Source of the DNA: Nevskia sp.
GTDB taxonomy: Bacteria > Pseudomonadota > Gammaproteobacteria > Nevskiales > Nevskiaceae
Assembly: GCA_031291075.1 (NCBI GenBank)
Contig: JARLJS010000048.1
Coordinates: forward strand, 1-64,000
DNA length: 64,000 nucleotides
Direction of reading: 5' to 3'
Shown here piece by piece: positions 26,409 to 36,342 of the stretch (position 1 is the first letter of the stretch; each line of letters starts with the position of its first letter). The position numbers and the translations under genes are program-made. The notes under the pieces were generated by a model that was not told the origin of the DNA, did not search any database, and saw nothing but the letters and a program-made list of their open reading frames with translations.

Positions 26409-28513
26409 CCGCCGGCCCCGAGCGCCTGTTTGCGGGGTCGCCGTATCCCCTCGGCGCGACGTGGGACGGTTCCGGGGTGAATTTCGCGGTTTTCTCCGCG
26501 CATGCCGAGCGGGTGGAACTCTGCCTGTTCGACAGCAGCGGCAGGCGCGAAGTCAGGCGCCTGCCGTTGCCCGAATGCACCGACGAGGTATGGCACGGCT
26601 ACCTCCCGCATGCCAAAGTCGGCCAGCTCTACGGCTACCGCGCCCACGGGCCCTATGATCCCGCCCAGGGCCACCGCTTCAACCCCCACAAGCTGCTGCT
26701 CGATCCTTACGCGCGCCGCATAGCGGGTAGCCTGAGCTGGTCGGATTCGCTCTACGGCTATCGCGTCGGCTCGCAGCGCGAGGATCTGTCCTTCGACCGG
26801 CGCGACAGCGCCGCCTGCATGCCCAAGGCCGTGGTGGTCGATCCGGCGATGAGCTGGGGCGAGGACCGTCCGCCGCGCACGCGCTGGTCCAGGACCGTGA
26901 TCTACGAGGCGCACCTGCGCGGCCTGACCATGCTGCGGCAGGATATCGCCGCCGCCGAGCGCGGCACTTTCGCCGGCCTGGCCAATCCGCGGGTGATCGA
27001 GCACCTGGTGCGGCTGGGCGTGACCACGATCGAGCTGCTGCCGGTCCATGCTTTCGTGCAGGACCGCTTCCTGGTCGACCGCAAGCTGTCCAACTACTGG
27101 GGCTACAACACGCTGGCGTTCTTCGCGCCGGAACCGCGCTACCTGTCCGACGGCAGCCTTGGCGAGATCCGCACGGCGGTGCACCGGCTGCACGCGGCCG
27201 GCATCGAGGTGCTGCTGGACGTGGTGTACAACCACACCGGCGAGGGCAACGAGCTGGGGCCCACGCTTTCGTTCCGTGGCCTGGACAACCTTAGCTACTA
27301 CCGGCTGCTGCCCGACAACCGGCGTCGCTACATCAACGACACCGGTTGCGGCAACACCGTCAACGTTTGCCATCCGCGCGTGATCCAGCTGGTCATGGAT
27401 TCGCTGCGCTACTGGGTGGAAGTCTTCCATGTCGACGGCTTTCGCTTCGACTTGTGCACCACCCTGGGCCGCGAACCCGAGGGATTCTCGCCGGAGAGCG
27501 GCTTTTTCGACGCGCTACGCCAGGACCCGGTGCTGTCGCAGGTCAAGCTGATCGCGGAACCCTGGGACGTCGGCCTGGGTGGCTACCAGCTGGGCCGGCA
27601 TCCCCCCGGCTTCGCCGAGTGGAACGACCGCTTCCGTGACGATACACGCCGCTTCTGGCGCGGCGACGGCGGCATGCGCGGCGCGCTGGCCGGGCGCTTG
27701 CACGGCTCGGCCGAGTTTTTCGACCACCACAAGCGGCGGCCCTGGGCCTCGGTCAATTTCGTCACCGCCCACGACGGGTTCACCCTGGAGGACCTGGTCA
27801 GCTATTCGGGCAAGCACAACCTGGCCAACGGCGAGGACAACCGGGACGGGCACTCGGAGAACTTCAGCTCAAACTACGGTGTGGAGGGTCCGACCACGGA
27901 TGCGGAGATCCTGCGCCGCCGTGGCGCCGTCAAGCGCGCCCTGTTGACCACGCTGCTGTGCGCCCACGGCACCCCCATGCTGGTGGCGGGCGACGAGTTC
28001 GGCCACACGCAAAACGGCAACAACAATGCCTATTGCCAGGACAACCGCACCAGCTGGATCAACTGGGCCCTGGCCGACACACCGGCGGCACGTGACTTGC
28101 AGCGCCTGGTGAGGCGGCTCACTGCCGCCCGGCGCGAGCACCCTTCCCTGCAGCGCGCGCGTTTCCTGCATGGCAGGGAAGAGCCGGCGCCGGGTCTGAG
28201 CGATATCACCTGGTTCAATCTTCAAGGCGAAGTCATGACGGGAGACGGGTGGCAGGACGGCAACGGCCGCGACCTGGTGTTGCGCCGCGCGGTACGGGTC
28301 GACGACGGGCAGGTGGACGTCAGCCTGCTGCTGCTCAACGGCGCGGCGGAGCCGCGCACCTTCCGCCTGCCGCCGCCGTCGCTGCCCTGGCGGCTGCTTG
28401 TCGACAGCGACGAGCCGCACGCGGTCGAGCGTATGCTCGACGCCGAGACGCTCGAAGTCGCAGCCCACTCCGTGGTGCTGCTGACCGCCTACGTCGACGG
28501 AGCCGTCGCATGA
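26405..28513 (+). CDS. glgX: Glycogen debranching enzyme
   Basis: A 702-residue GH13 debranching enzyme (isoamylase type) that removes alpha-1,6 branches after phosphorylase has shortened the outer chains. The N-terminal CBM48 region is visible ([21 protein letters not shown]). The catalytic core has [28 protein letters not shown] (nucleophile Asp), LIAEPWDVG (Glu) and [14 protein letters not shown] (Asp). The GTG start overlaps the glgB stop, and the TGA overlaps the malQ ATG (ATGA). All catalytic residues are present. Confidence 0.95.
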   Translation: MTAGPERLFAGSPYPLGATWDGSGVNFAVFSAHAERVELCLFDSSGRREVRRLPLPECTDEVWHGYLPHAKVGQLYGYRAHGPYDPAQGHRFNPHKLLLDPYARRIAGSLSWSDSLYGYRVGSQREDLSFDRRDSAACMPKAVVVDPAMSWGEDRPPRTRWSRTVIYEAHLRGLTMLRQDIAAAERGTFAGLANPRVIEHLVRLGVTTIELLPVHAFVQDRFLVDRKLSNYWGYNTLAFFAPEPRYLSDGSLGEIRTAVHRLHAAGIEVLLDVVYNHTGEGNELGPTLSFRGLDNLSYYRLLPDNRRRYINDTGCGNTVNVCHPRVIQLVMDSLRYWVEVFHVDGFRFDLCTTLGREPEGFSPESGFFDALRQDPVLSQVKLIAEPWDVGLGGYQLGRHPPGFAEWNDRFRDDTRRFWRGDGGMRGALAGRLHGSAEFFDHHKRRPWASVNFVTAHDGFTLEDLVSYSGKHNLANGEDNRDGHSENFSSNYGVEGPTTDAEILRRRGAVKRALLTTLLCAHGTPMLVAGDEFGHTQNGNNNAYCQDNRTSWINWALADTPAARDLQRLVRRLTAARREHPSLQRARFLHGREEPAPGLSDITWFNLQGEVMTGDGWQDGNGRDLVLRRAVRVDDGQVDVSLLLLNGAAEPRTFRLPPPSLPWRLLVDSDEPHAVERMLDAETLEVAAHSVVLLTAYVDGAVA

Positions 28514-30603
28514 GCGACAAGGCGCTGCACGAACTGGCCGAAGCCGCCGGGCTGTCGATGCAATGGACCGACTACCAGGGCAAGCCGCACACGGTATCGC
28601 CCGAGGTCGCGCGGCGCATACTGGAAGCGCTGGAGCTGCCCTGCGGCTCGCCCCGCCAGGTCGCCGAAAGCCACGCTTTGCTGGAACAGGAGCGCAGCGG
28701 GCAGGGCGGCCTGCCCGCCCTGCTCGTCGGCAGCGCGGGGGTGCCGCTCGGGCTGCCGGCGACCGCGGGTGGCGAGCAGCGCTATCGGCTCGTGCTGGAA
28801 AGCGGTGCCACGGTTGAAGGTGCGCTGCAGGGCGGTCCCAATGGGCAGGTTTCGCTGCCCCCCGTCGCCGAATACGGCTACCACCGCCTGCAACTGGGCG
28901 ATCGGGAGACCGGGGTGGCGATCGCGCCACCGCGCGGCTACAGCCTCGACGACGTCGCGGGGAAGCGCAAGCTCTGGGGACTTACCGCCCAGCTCTATTC
29001 GCTGCGGCGCAAGGGGGATGGTGGCATCGGCGACTTCACCGCCCTGGGCCGGCTGGCGCGCGATGCCGGCGCGCGCGGGGCCGACGCGGTGGCGATCAGC
29101 CCGATCCACGCCCTGTTCGGAGCGGATCTCGATCGTTACAGCCCGTATGCGCCGTCGAGCCGTCTCCACTACAACCCGCTGTACGCCGATCCTGCCGGGA
29201 TCTTCGGCGAAGCCGCCGTGGCCTCCGCCGCGGCGGCGGAGGGTGTCGCCGATGCGCGTCTCCGCCTGGAAGGCGCGACGCTGATCGAGTGGCCGGAGGC
29301 CGCGCGGGCCAAGCTGGCCCTGATGCGGCGGTTGTATCGCGGCTTCGTGCAGGACGGGGCGGGGGAGTTCGCGGGCCGGAGGTCGGAGTTCGAGCGCTTC
29401 TGCAGCGCCGGCGGCGAGGCCTTGCGCGATCACGCCGTGTTCGAGACGCTGCATGCCCACTGCGTCCAGTCCGAACCGCGGCGCTGGCACTGGCGCGACT
29501 GGCCGCCGGAGTTCCGCGATCCGCGCGGCGCCGCGGTGGCCGCGTTCGCCTCCGAGCATGCCGACGAAGTGCGCTTTCACATGTTCCTGCAGTGGCAGGC
29601 CGCCTGCGGCCTGCGCGATGCCCAGGCCGCCGCGCGGCAGGGTGGCATGGCGATCGGCATCGTCGGTGACCTCGCCGTCGGCGCCGACGGCGGCGGCAGC
29701 CACGGCTGGAGCCGGCAGCATGACCTCCTGGGAGGGATCAGCGTCGGCGCGCCGCCGGACCTGATCAACAGCGTCGGCCAGAACTGGGGCCTTACCGCTT
29801 TTTCGCCGCAGGGCATGACGCATCACGGCTATGCCCCGTTCATCGAGATGATCCGGGCGTCCTTGCGCCACTGCGGCGGTCTGCGCATCGACCACGTGCT
29901 CGGCATGCAACGCATGTGGCTGGTGCCGGAAGGTGTGAAAGCCACCGAAGGGGCGTATCTGCGCTACCCGATGGAGGATCTGCTGCGCCTGATCGCGCTG
30001 GAATCGCGGCGCCACCGGGCGGTCATCATCGGCGAGGACCTCGGCACCGTGCCCGAGGGCTTCCGTCCCCGGCTGTCGGCCGCCGGCATCCTCGGCCTGC
30101 GCGTGCTGTGGTTCGAGCGCGAGTGGGGGCTCTATTCCGCGCCCGGACGCTGGCAGCGCGACGCCGTGGCGATGACCACCACCCACGACCTGCCCACCGT
30201 GGCCGGCTGGTGGCGCGGACGGGACATCGACTGGCGCACCAGGCTCGGCCTGCTGGGGCCCGGCCGCACCGAGAAATCCGAACGCGAGGAGCGTGGCAGG
30301 GACCGCGTCGCGCTGTGGAATGCATTTCTTTATGACGGCGTGGCACAGGGCGCCGTTCCGCCGCCGGAGCAGGGCGAAGCCGTGGCCGACGCCGCCGTGG
30401 CCTACGTCGCCCGCACCGCCTCGCAGCTTGCGCTGGTGCCGGTGGAAGACCTGTTGGGCCTGGTGGAGCAGCCCAACCTGCCGGGCACCATCGACGAACA
30501 CCCGAACTGGCGGCGGCGGCTGCCGTGCGAGGTGGAGGAAGTCGGGGAAAAGGGTGCGGCGCGGATGGCGTTGTTGGAGAAGGAGCGGCCGCGGGGCGGG
30601 TGA
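28510..30603 (+). CDS. malQ: 4-alpha-glucanotransferase (amylomaltase)
   Basis: A 697-residue GH77 enzyme that transfers glucan segments between maltodextrins, recycling short chains left by debranching. Motifs are GLRIDHVLGMQRMWLVPEG (nucleophile Asp), IIGEDLGTVPEGF (acid/base Glu) and MTTTHDLPTVAGWW (Asp). The N-terminal ~140 residues form an extra beta domain, as in long proteobacterial MalQ. The ATG overlaps the glgX stop by 4 nt. The gene ends only 5 nt from the convergent end of the kinase gene. Confidence 0.95.
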   Translation: MSDKALHELAEAAGLSMQWTDYQGKPHTVSPEVARRILEALELPCGSPRQVAESHALLEQERSGQGGLPALLVGSAGVPLGLPATAGGEQRYRLVLESGATVEGALQGGPNGQVSLPPVAEYGYHRLQLGDRETGVAIAPPRGYSLDDVAGKRKLWGLTAQLYSLRRKGDGGIGDFTALGRLARDAGARGADAVAISPIHALFGADLDRYSPYAPSSRLHYNPLYADPAGIFGEAAVASAAAAEGVADARLRLEGATLIEWPEAARAKLALMRRLYRGFVQDGAGEFAGRRSEFERFCSAGGEALRDHAVFETLHAHCVQSEPRRWHWRDWPPEFRDPRGAAVAAFASEHADEVRFHMFLQWQAACGLRDAQAAARQGGMAIGIVGDLAVGADGGGSHGWSRQHDLLGGISVGAPPDLINSVGQNWGLTAFSPQGMTHHGYAPFIEMIRASLRHCGGLRIDHVLGMQRMWLVPEGVKATEGAYLRYPMEDLLRLIALESRRHRAVIIGEDLGTVPEGFRPRLSAAGILGLRVLWFEREWGLYSAPGRWQRDAVAMTTTHDLPTVAGWWRGRDIDWRTRLGLLGPGRTEKSEREERGRDRVALWNAFLYDGVAQGAVPPPEQGEAVADAAVAYVARTASQLALVPVEDLLGLVEQPNLPGTIDEHPNWRRRLPCEVEEVGEKGAARMALLEKERPRGG

Positions 30604-30608
30604 TCCGG

Positions 30609-33350
30609 CTACTCGCGCGCCTGCAGTTGGTGAAGCGTTTGCAGACGGGCCTTGATGTCCCGCGTATCGGGGAAGTTTGCGCCTTCTGTTTCTTCCATCA
30701 GTGTAGCTGCTTCCGTTAAGTATCCGATTGCGGCCGGCATGTCGTTCAGCTGTTGAGCGCGGATGCCCTGCATATACACCAAGTACGACTTTTCCAGGTG
30801 ATAGCCATCCGTCAGTTGGGTTTGGCGCAGGCCGTCGGCAAGCTCATCGATCAACGGACTCGCTTGCGCCAGGTTGCCGGTATCCAGCAGGGTCTTCCCA
30901 CACGCTATCAAGATGTACAGGTACGCAATATCGGTCTTACCAAAGCTATGACGGCCTTGCCCGAGCAGCTTCGGCACCAGCGGGATGGCTTCGTTCGAAC
31001 GCCCGGCAAGATTGAGCGTGTCCACCAAGCGGATTTGCGAGCGGAGCGCCAGATAGTTGTCCGGACCGACCTGTTTTTCCAGCCCCTTATGCACACGTCT
31101 GTATATTTCTATCGCCTCGGCAAAGCGGCTGGAGATCACGTAAAGGTCTGCCAGCAGTTCTTCGCCATCCAGTGCCTCGACGCTGTCCGGTCCATACAGC
31201 GCAGCGAATCCGGAAGCTGCCTTATGGGTTTCCGCCTCCGCTTCGGCGAAGGCCGACGCCCGCTCGCTTCCGAAAAAACCCAGGCAGCCTAGCGCCTGCC
31301 CCAGTTCTTGACGCACGCTCAGGGTCGGCCGCCCGTTCTCGCCGTAGGTGGCTACGAAATGCGGCAGCCACTGGTGGCTCAGTTCCACGGCCTCCTTGCA
31401 CTGGCGCAATTCCCCGAGCGCTCGCAGATAGTAGGGTCGGGCCGTGTCGATCACTCTTGAATCCTCCATGGTCGCAGAGGATGCGCGGTCCTTTAGCACG
31501 GTGCCGAGCAGTCGCGCGGCCGCGACTGCGTCGCCTGTCCGGTTCTTGAGTTCCCCTTCGATCACCCTGGCTTTGAGCATGACCGGATCGCTTGGCGAGA
31601 CCACCTTCCTGAGCTTCGCGTAGATCTCTTCGAAATCCGGCCCCACATCGGCCTCTCGAACGATCAGAAGACGATAGCTCAGCGCGTCGATCCCGGCGGC
31701 GAGCGTATGCAAATCGTCCGCGCCGAGGTTGTCACTGTATAGCTGCGCGGAGCGTTGGGCCAGCCTGATTGCCTCTTGGGGCTCGCTCAACGTATCGAGC
31801 GTATCCGCCAGCGCCCGGTCGAGCGCGGCCTCCACCAAAGGACTACTAGCTAGCCTCTTGGGAATTTCCGGCAGGCTGCTGACGATCGCCTGCTTGAGTG
31901 TGATGTCATAGCGCCCGCCGTAATCCGGGCTGGCCGCCTTGATGATGTCCCGGTTGAGGAATTCGTTGAACTGCGTGGCGATGTTGCGCTGAAGTTCTGC
32001 GGCCTGGACCGCCTGCCGTTCCCGCAGCAACAGGAATGTGCTGATCCCGAGACCCAGTACGAGCACGATGCCGGTGAGCACGACCCACGGCCGTTTCGCC
32101 CGAGCCCGATCCAACTCACGTCGTGCCTGCTGCAAACGCTCCTGCTCCGTTTGCTGCCGGAGTTGTTCCGCCCGCCGAGCCGGCAGGTTACGCAACCGTT
32201 CCGCCAGCAGTTGTGCCGAAGGCAGCCGTCTCTGTGGCGTACCGTTGGTGGCCTGCCGGATGTCGTCGCGCAGCAGTTCGTCTGGGACATCCGCTTCCCA
32301 GCCTGAGGCGATCGGCCGCCACTGGCCTGTTACCAGTTGATAAAGCAGTACACCCAGGGCAAACACATCCGACTGCACGCTGGCACTGCCGCCGGAGAAG
32401 AGCTCCGGCGCCATGTACACGAGAGTTCCGGCTCCCGAGTTGTCAGCATGGGCTACGGTCTGGGTGAACCCCAACATGGTGATTCCCAAGGAGTTGAGCC
32501 GTCCGGCTTCGGCCTGCCCGGCGCCGAAGTCGCAGAGCCGGATCCGGGGGCGGCCATCGACTTCCTCCACCAGGATGTTCTGGGGTTTCAGATCCTTGTG
32601 CAGCACGCCGACCGAGTGGGCTGCGCCGACCGCTTCTGCGATTTGTGCTACGAGCTCGATGCGCAGCCCCAGGTCCACGCTGGTAGGGCCGCCCTGTTCA
32701 TCCAGCCAACTGCGCAGGTCTGCACCCACGTATTCGGACTCGATGAAGTAGGGTGCCAGCTCGAACTGCCAGTCCAGGATCCTGGCGACTGCGGCCCCCT
32801 CTCCCAGCGCTTCACGCAGCAGGCGGTAAAGGGTGACCTCGCGTTTCAGCGCACGCAGTTGGGAGCCTTCTGCACCGAACTTGAAGAACCGCTGCTCGCG
32901 GGTCTTGGCGTGCTCGGCCAGCCAGGCGTTGCCGCCTCCGCCCAGCAGCTTGACCAGTGTCCAGTGCGGCCGTCCCGGCACGCTGTCGCCAGCCTGCAAG
33001 CCCAGCTGTACCGGCGGTTCCGCATCCGAGCTACGCTCGACCTCAGCCACCAGCCGGTAGCCGACCTTTGGAATGGTGACGATCAGGCTCTGGTCGTCGT
33101 CGCCCAGGGCCCGGCGCAGCTTGCCGATGGCGTTGGACACCGCGGCTTCATGGACCGGGCGTCCTTCCCACACCGTTTCCAGGATTTCCTCGGAAGTGAC
33201 GACTTCCCCGGCATGCTCCAGCAGCAGGCGGAGGGCTTCCAGCGGCTTGGGCTCGATGCCGACGGACTGGCCGCGCACCCGCACCTCATGGGTGCGTGCG
33301 TCCAACTCCGCTTCGGCGAAGCGCCAGAGGGTTGTGCGTTCGTCGCCCAT
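30609..33350 (-). CDS. Winged-helix / Ser-Thr kinase / TM / TPR fusion protein (downstream copy)
   Basis: A 913-residue multidomain protein. Residues 1-105 are an OmpR/ToxR-type winged helix (EPKPLEALRLLLEHAGEVVT, HEAAVSNAIGKLRRALGDDD, IPKVGYRLVAEV). Residues ~130-390 are a eukaryotic-type Ser/Thr kinase with all key residues: Gly-rich loop LLGGGGNAW, Lys157, helix-C Glu171, HKDLKPQN (Asp253, Asn258), DFG (Asp274) and MAPE (Glu316). A charged helix leads to one membrane span (421-443), after which TPR-like helices fill ~450-913. The likely topology is DNA-binding and kinase domains in the cytoplasm, TPR sensor outside. It lies 14 nt after a close paralogue and ends 5 nt from malQ. Winged-helix/TPR and kinase/TPR proteins are known; the combination is unusual. 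The role is unknown: a membrane-bound regulator that phosphorylates itself or a partner is my inference. Confidence 0.85.
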   Translation of the reverse strand: MGDERTTLWRFAEAELDARTHEVRVRGQSVGIEPKPLEALRLLLEHAGEVVTSEEILETVWEGRPVHEAAVSNAIGKLRRALGDDDQSLIVTIPKVGYRLVAEVERSSDAEPPVQLGLQAGDSVPGRPHWTLVKLLGGGGNAWLAEHAKTREQRFFKFGAEGSQLRALKREVTLYRLLREALGEGAAVARILDWQFELAPYFIESEYVGADLRSWLDEQGGPTSVDLGLRIELVAQIAEAVGAAHSVGVLHKDLKPQNILVEEVDGRPRIRLCDFGAGQAEAGRLNSLGITMLGFTQTVAHADNSGAGTLVYMAPELFSGGSASVQSDVFALGVLLYQLVTGQWRPIASGWEADVPDELLRDDIRQATNGTPQRRLPSAQLLAERLRNLPARRAEQLRQQTEQERLQQARRELDRARAKRPWVVLTGIVLVLGLGISTFLLLRERQAVQAAELQRNIATQFNEFLNRDIIKAASPDYGGRYDITLKQAIVSSLPEIPKRLASSPLVEAALDRALADTLDTLSEPQEAIRLAQRSAQLYSDNLGADDLHTLAAGIDALSYRLLIVREADVGPDFEEIYAKLRKVVSPSDPVMLKARVIEGELKNRTGDAVAAARLLGTVLKDRASSATMEDSRVIDTARPYYLRALGELRQCKEAVELSHQWLPHFVATYGENGRPTLSVRQELGQALGCLGFFGSERASAFAEAEAETHKAASGFAALYGPDSVEALDGEELLADLYVISSRFAEAIEIYRRVHKGLEKQVGPDNYLALRSQIRLVDTLNLAGRSNEAIPLVPKLLGQGRHSFGKTDIAYLYILIACGKTLLDTGNLAQASPLIDELADGLRQTQLTDGYHLEKSYLVYMQGIRAQQLNDMPAAIGYLTEAATLMEETEGANFPDTRDIKARLQTLHQLQARE

Positions 33351-33364
33351 GGATAGGTCGTGGC

Positions 33365-36109
33365 TCAGCTTTGTGCTTCTGCCTTTCTGAGCGCCTGCAG
33401 GCGTGACCTGGCGTCGCGGGCTGTAAAGCAGTTCGGGCCGAGTGTGTTTTCGAAGCGACGCGTGGCGTCGGTCAGATACGCAATAGCTGCTTGAATATCC
33501 CCTTGTTGCTGCGCACGAATGCCTTGTAGATACGACAACAACGATCGTTGTGTCCGAGTGAACTGGGTGTCAGGCGCTTGGACAAGATTCACCATCAGCT
33601 CATCGATTAGAACGTTCGCTTCGGCTGTGTGCCCACCATACAAGAGTGCTTGGGCCGAAATAAGCAGTGTGTATCGATAACGGTAGTCGGTTTTACCGAG
33701 ATCGCGGCCCGTTTGGTCGAGAAGCTTTTGCGCGAGGGGGATAGCGTCGTTTATTTGCCCGGATTGATTGAGGCACGACAGGCGTATAAATTGAGGTCGG
33801 TAAGCTGCTAGGCTACTGGTACCCAACTGCGTACCTATCCCTTCATAGACACGCTGAGATAGAGCTATGCATTCGGAATTGCGCTCGAAGAAGAAATATA
33901 TGTAAGCGAGATCTTCTTCGCCGATCAGCGTCTCGAGACTATCCGGGCCGTACAGTTCTGAATATCCGGAAATAGCCGCACGAAGCTCTGTTTCCGCTTC
34001 CGCAAAATGGGCCAATTCGGGACGTCCGACGCCATGACAGGCAAGTGCGTCTCCCAGCGCCTCACGCAAGTTGAGGGTTGGGCGCCCTTTCTCGCCGTAG
34101 GTGGAGACAAAATGCGGAAGCCATTGGCGAGCCAATTCAACGTTCTTTGTGCATTCGTCTAAATCGAAGAGGCGCGCGCCTAGATAATCGATTCGAGTTT
34201 TATCAATCCACTCAGAGAGTTCCTTCGAGGACGGCGACGGGTACTCCTTCAGGGCATTGCCCCAGATCTGGCTGGCAGTGTCCATATTCCCTGCTTTGTA
34301 AGCAAGCATGCCTTCGATCGTTCTTGCCTTTAGCATTACCAGATCATCCGGAGAAGCCGTGCGCCTGAGCTTGGCGTACGTATCGTCAAAAATCCGATGA
34401 AGACCGTCCGGTCCGACAATCTCAAGGCTGTGCTCGACGACACCTATCTTCGCTGTTAATGTCTGGAGATCGTCGGGTCCCAGATTGTCGCTATACAGTT
34501 GTGCTGAGCGCTCAGCCAGCTTGATGGCCTCTTTTTGTTCGCTCAACGTGTCTAGCGTATCCGCCAGGACCAAATCGAGAGCCGCTTCAACGAGCGGGCT
34601 GCCGCCCAGCCTCTTCGGAATCTCCGGCAAGCTGCTGACCACCGCCTGCTTGAGCGTAATGTCATAACGCCCGCCGTAATCCGGGCTGGCCGCCTTGATG
34701 ATGTCCCGGTTCAGGAATTCGTTGAACTGAGTGGCGATGTTGCGCTGCAGTTCTGCGGCCTGGACCGCCTGACGCTCCTGCAGCAGCAGCGCTGTGCTGG
34801 CCGTCAAGCCCAATATCAGCACAATGCCGGTGAGCATCACCCAGGGCCGTTTCGCCCGGGTCCGATCCAGCTCGCGGCGCGCCTGCTGCAAGCGCTCCTG
34901 CTCCGCCAGTTGCCGTGCCTGTTCGGCGCGCCGCTGCGGCAGGCTGCGCAGCCGTTCCGCCAGCAGTTGTGCCGAAGGCAGTCGTCTCTGCGGCGTACCA
35001 TTGGTGGCCTGGCGGATGTCGTCGCGCAGCAACTCGTCAGGGACATCGGCCTCCCAGCCCGAAGCGATGGGCCGCCACTGGCCGGTCACCAGCTGGTAGA
35101 GCAGTACTCCCAGGGCAAACACGTCGGACTGCACGCTGGCGCTGCCGCCTGAAAACAGCTCCGGTGCCATGTAGACCAGCGTCCCGGCTCCTGAGTTGTC
35201 GGCATGGGCCACGGTCTGGGTGAACCCCAGCATGGTGATTCCCAGGGAGTTGAGCCGGCCGGCTTCGGCCTGCCCGGCGCCGAAGTCGCACAGGCGGATT
35301 CTCGGCAGGCCGTCGATCTCCTCGACCAGGATGTTCTGGGGTTTCACGTCCTTGTGCAGCACGCCGACCGAGTGGGCGGCGCCGACCGCTTCTGCGATTT
35401 GCGCCACGAGCTCGATGCGCAGCCCCAGGTCCATGCCGGCAGGGCCGCCCTGACCATCCAGCCAACTACGCAGGTCTGCGCCCACATATTCGGACTCTAC
35501 GAAGTAGGGCTCCTTCTCGAACTGCCAGTCCAGGATCCTGGCGACCGCGGCCCCCTCTCCCAGCGCTTCATGCAGCAGGCGGTAAAGGGTGACTTCGCGC
35601 TTGAGCGCGCGCAGCTGCTGGCTTTCGTTGCAGAACTTGAAGAAGCGCAGCTCGCGCGTCTTGACGTGCTCGGCCAGCCAGGCGTTGCCCGATCCGCCGC
35701 CGAGTGGCTTCACCAGTCTCCAGTGAGGCCGGTCCGGAACGCAATCACCCGCTTGCAGCCCCAGTTGAACGGACGACTCCGCGTCGGTGCTGCGCTCGAC
35801 CTCGGCCATCAGGCGGTAGCCGACCTTGGGAACGGTGAGGATCAGGCTCTGATCGTCGTCGCCCAGGGCCCGACGCAGCTTGCCGATAGCGTTGGACACA
35901 GCAGCTTCGTGGACGGGCCGTCCTCCCCAGACCGTTTCCAGGATCTCATCGGTGGTGACAACCTCGCCGGCGTGCTCCAGCAGCAGGCGCAAAACCTCGA
36001 GCGGCTTGGGCTCGATACCGACGCTCAGCCCCCGCACCCGCACCTCGTGGGTGCGTGCGTCAAGCTCCGCTTGCGCGAAGCGCCAGATGGCTGTGCGTTC
36101 GTCTCCCAT
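33365..36109 (-). CDS. Winged-helix / Ser-Thr kinase / TM / TPR fusion protein (upstream copy)
   Basis: A 914-residue tandem paralogue of the next gene with the same order: winged helix (1-105), kinase (~130-391, Lys158, Asp254 in HKDVKPQN, Asp275 in DFG, APE), membrane span (~422-444), extracytoplasmic TPR region. The Gly-rich loop has one extra residue (LGGGSGNAW). Kinase residues from PRIRLCDFG to LLAERLR are identical in both copies, and so is the block after the membrane span (RQAVQAAELQ...DITLKQA). The rest of the sensor part has diverged strongly and its DNA (33400-34500) is visibly poorer in GC than the neighbourhood. No Shine-Dalgarno precedes the ATG; instead one arm of an inverted repeat abuts it. 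CRP-like sites lie 122 and 234 bases upstream. Confidence 0.85.
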   Translation of the reverse strand: MGDERTAIWRFAQAELDARTHEVRVRGLSVGIEPKPLEVLRLLLEHAGEVVTTDEILETVWGGRPVHEAAVSNAIGKLRRALGDDDQSLILTVPKVGYRLMAEVERSTDAESSVQLGLQAGDCVPDRPHWRLVKPLGGGSGNAWLAEHVKTRELRFFKFCNESQQLRALKREVTLYRLLHEALGEGAAVARILDWQFEKEPYFVESEYVGADLRSWLDGQGGPAGMDLGLRIELVAQIAEAVGAAHSVGVLHKDVKPQNILVEEIDGLPRIRLCDFGAGQAEAGRLNSLGITMLGFTQTVAHADNSGAGTLVYMAPELFSGGSASVQSDVFALGVLLYQLVTGQWRPIASGWEADVPDELLRDDIRQATNGTPQRRLPSAQLLAERLRSLPQRRAEQARQLAEQERLQQARRELDRTRAKRPWVMLTGIVLILGLTASTALLLQERQAVQAAELQRNIATQFNEFLNRDIIKAASPDYGGRYDITLKQAVVSSLPEIPKRLGGSPLVEAALDLVLADTLDTLSEQKEAIKLAERSAQLYSDNLGPDDLQTLTAKIGVVEHSLEIVGPDGLHRIFDDTYAKLRRTASPDDLVMLKARTIEGMLAYKAGNMDTASQIWGNALKEYPSPSSKELSEWIDKTRIDYLGARLFDLDECTKNVELARQWLPHFVSTYGEKGRPTLNLREALGDALACHGVGRPELAHFAEAETELRAAISGYSELYGPDSLETLIGEEDLAYIYFFFERNSECIALSQRVYEGIGTQLGTSSLAAYRPQFIRLSCLNQSGQINDAIPLAQKLLDQTGRDLGKTDYRYRYTLLISAQALLYGGHTAEANVLIDELMVNLVQAPDTQFTRTQRSLLSYLQGIRAQQQGDIQAAIAYLTDATRRFENTLGPNCFTARDARSRLQALRKAEAQS

Positions 36110-36110
36110 G

Positions 36111-36154
36111 GCAGCGTGTGTATCCGTACCGACGTCCGCGGTCGCTCACGCTGC
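36111..36154 (-). promoter_or_regulatory. Inverted repeat touching the start of the upstream kinase gene
   Basis: GCAGCGTG (36111-36118) and CACGCTGC (36147-36154) are perfect 8-base arms. On the mRNA the second arm ends one base before the ATG at 36109, where a ribosome site would be expected but is absent. It could hide the start codon region, or be an operator for the protein's own winged helix. Confidence 0.3.
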
Positions 36155-36230
36155 CGCAGTCCCCGTGTCGTCCCCGATCCGGTTCTTGCAGCGAGTTTAA
36201 ACTGGCACCGAATGCGCCACGATGGCGTTT

Positions 36231-36246
36231 TGTGACATATGTCGCA
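36231..36246. promoter_or_regulatory. CRP/Clp-like binding site (9 of 10)
   Basis: TGTGA-CATATG-TCGCA matches the CRP-family consensus TGTGA-N6-TCACA at 9 of 10 bases, within an 18-base near-palindrome (36230-36247). It is centred 129 bases before the upstream kinase start, with an AT-rich TTTAAA (36196-36201) downstream that might be part of a -10 element. Gammaproteobacterial CRP, Vfr and Clp recognise this consensus. Confidence 0.5.
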
Positions 36247-36342
36247 AGCGCCTTATGGGTAGAATCTACTAGCCGACGTACGGAGTGCATCCAGATGCTT
36301 GGGATGTGACGTACACGAGGCCGGAACCGGCGACGATCGTAT

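Noticed and set aside
33365-36109. The kinase pair as a recently transferred island
   Set aside because: Only the distal TPR coding parts are lower in GC; the winged-helix and kinase parts match the surroundings, and no mobile element or att site is near.
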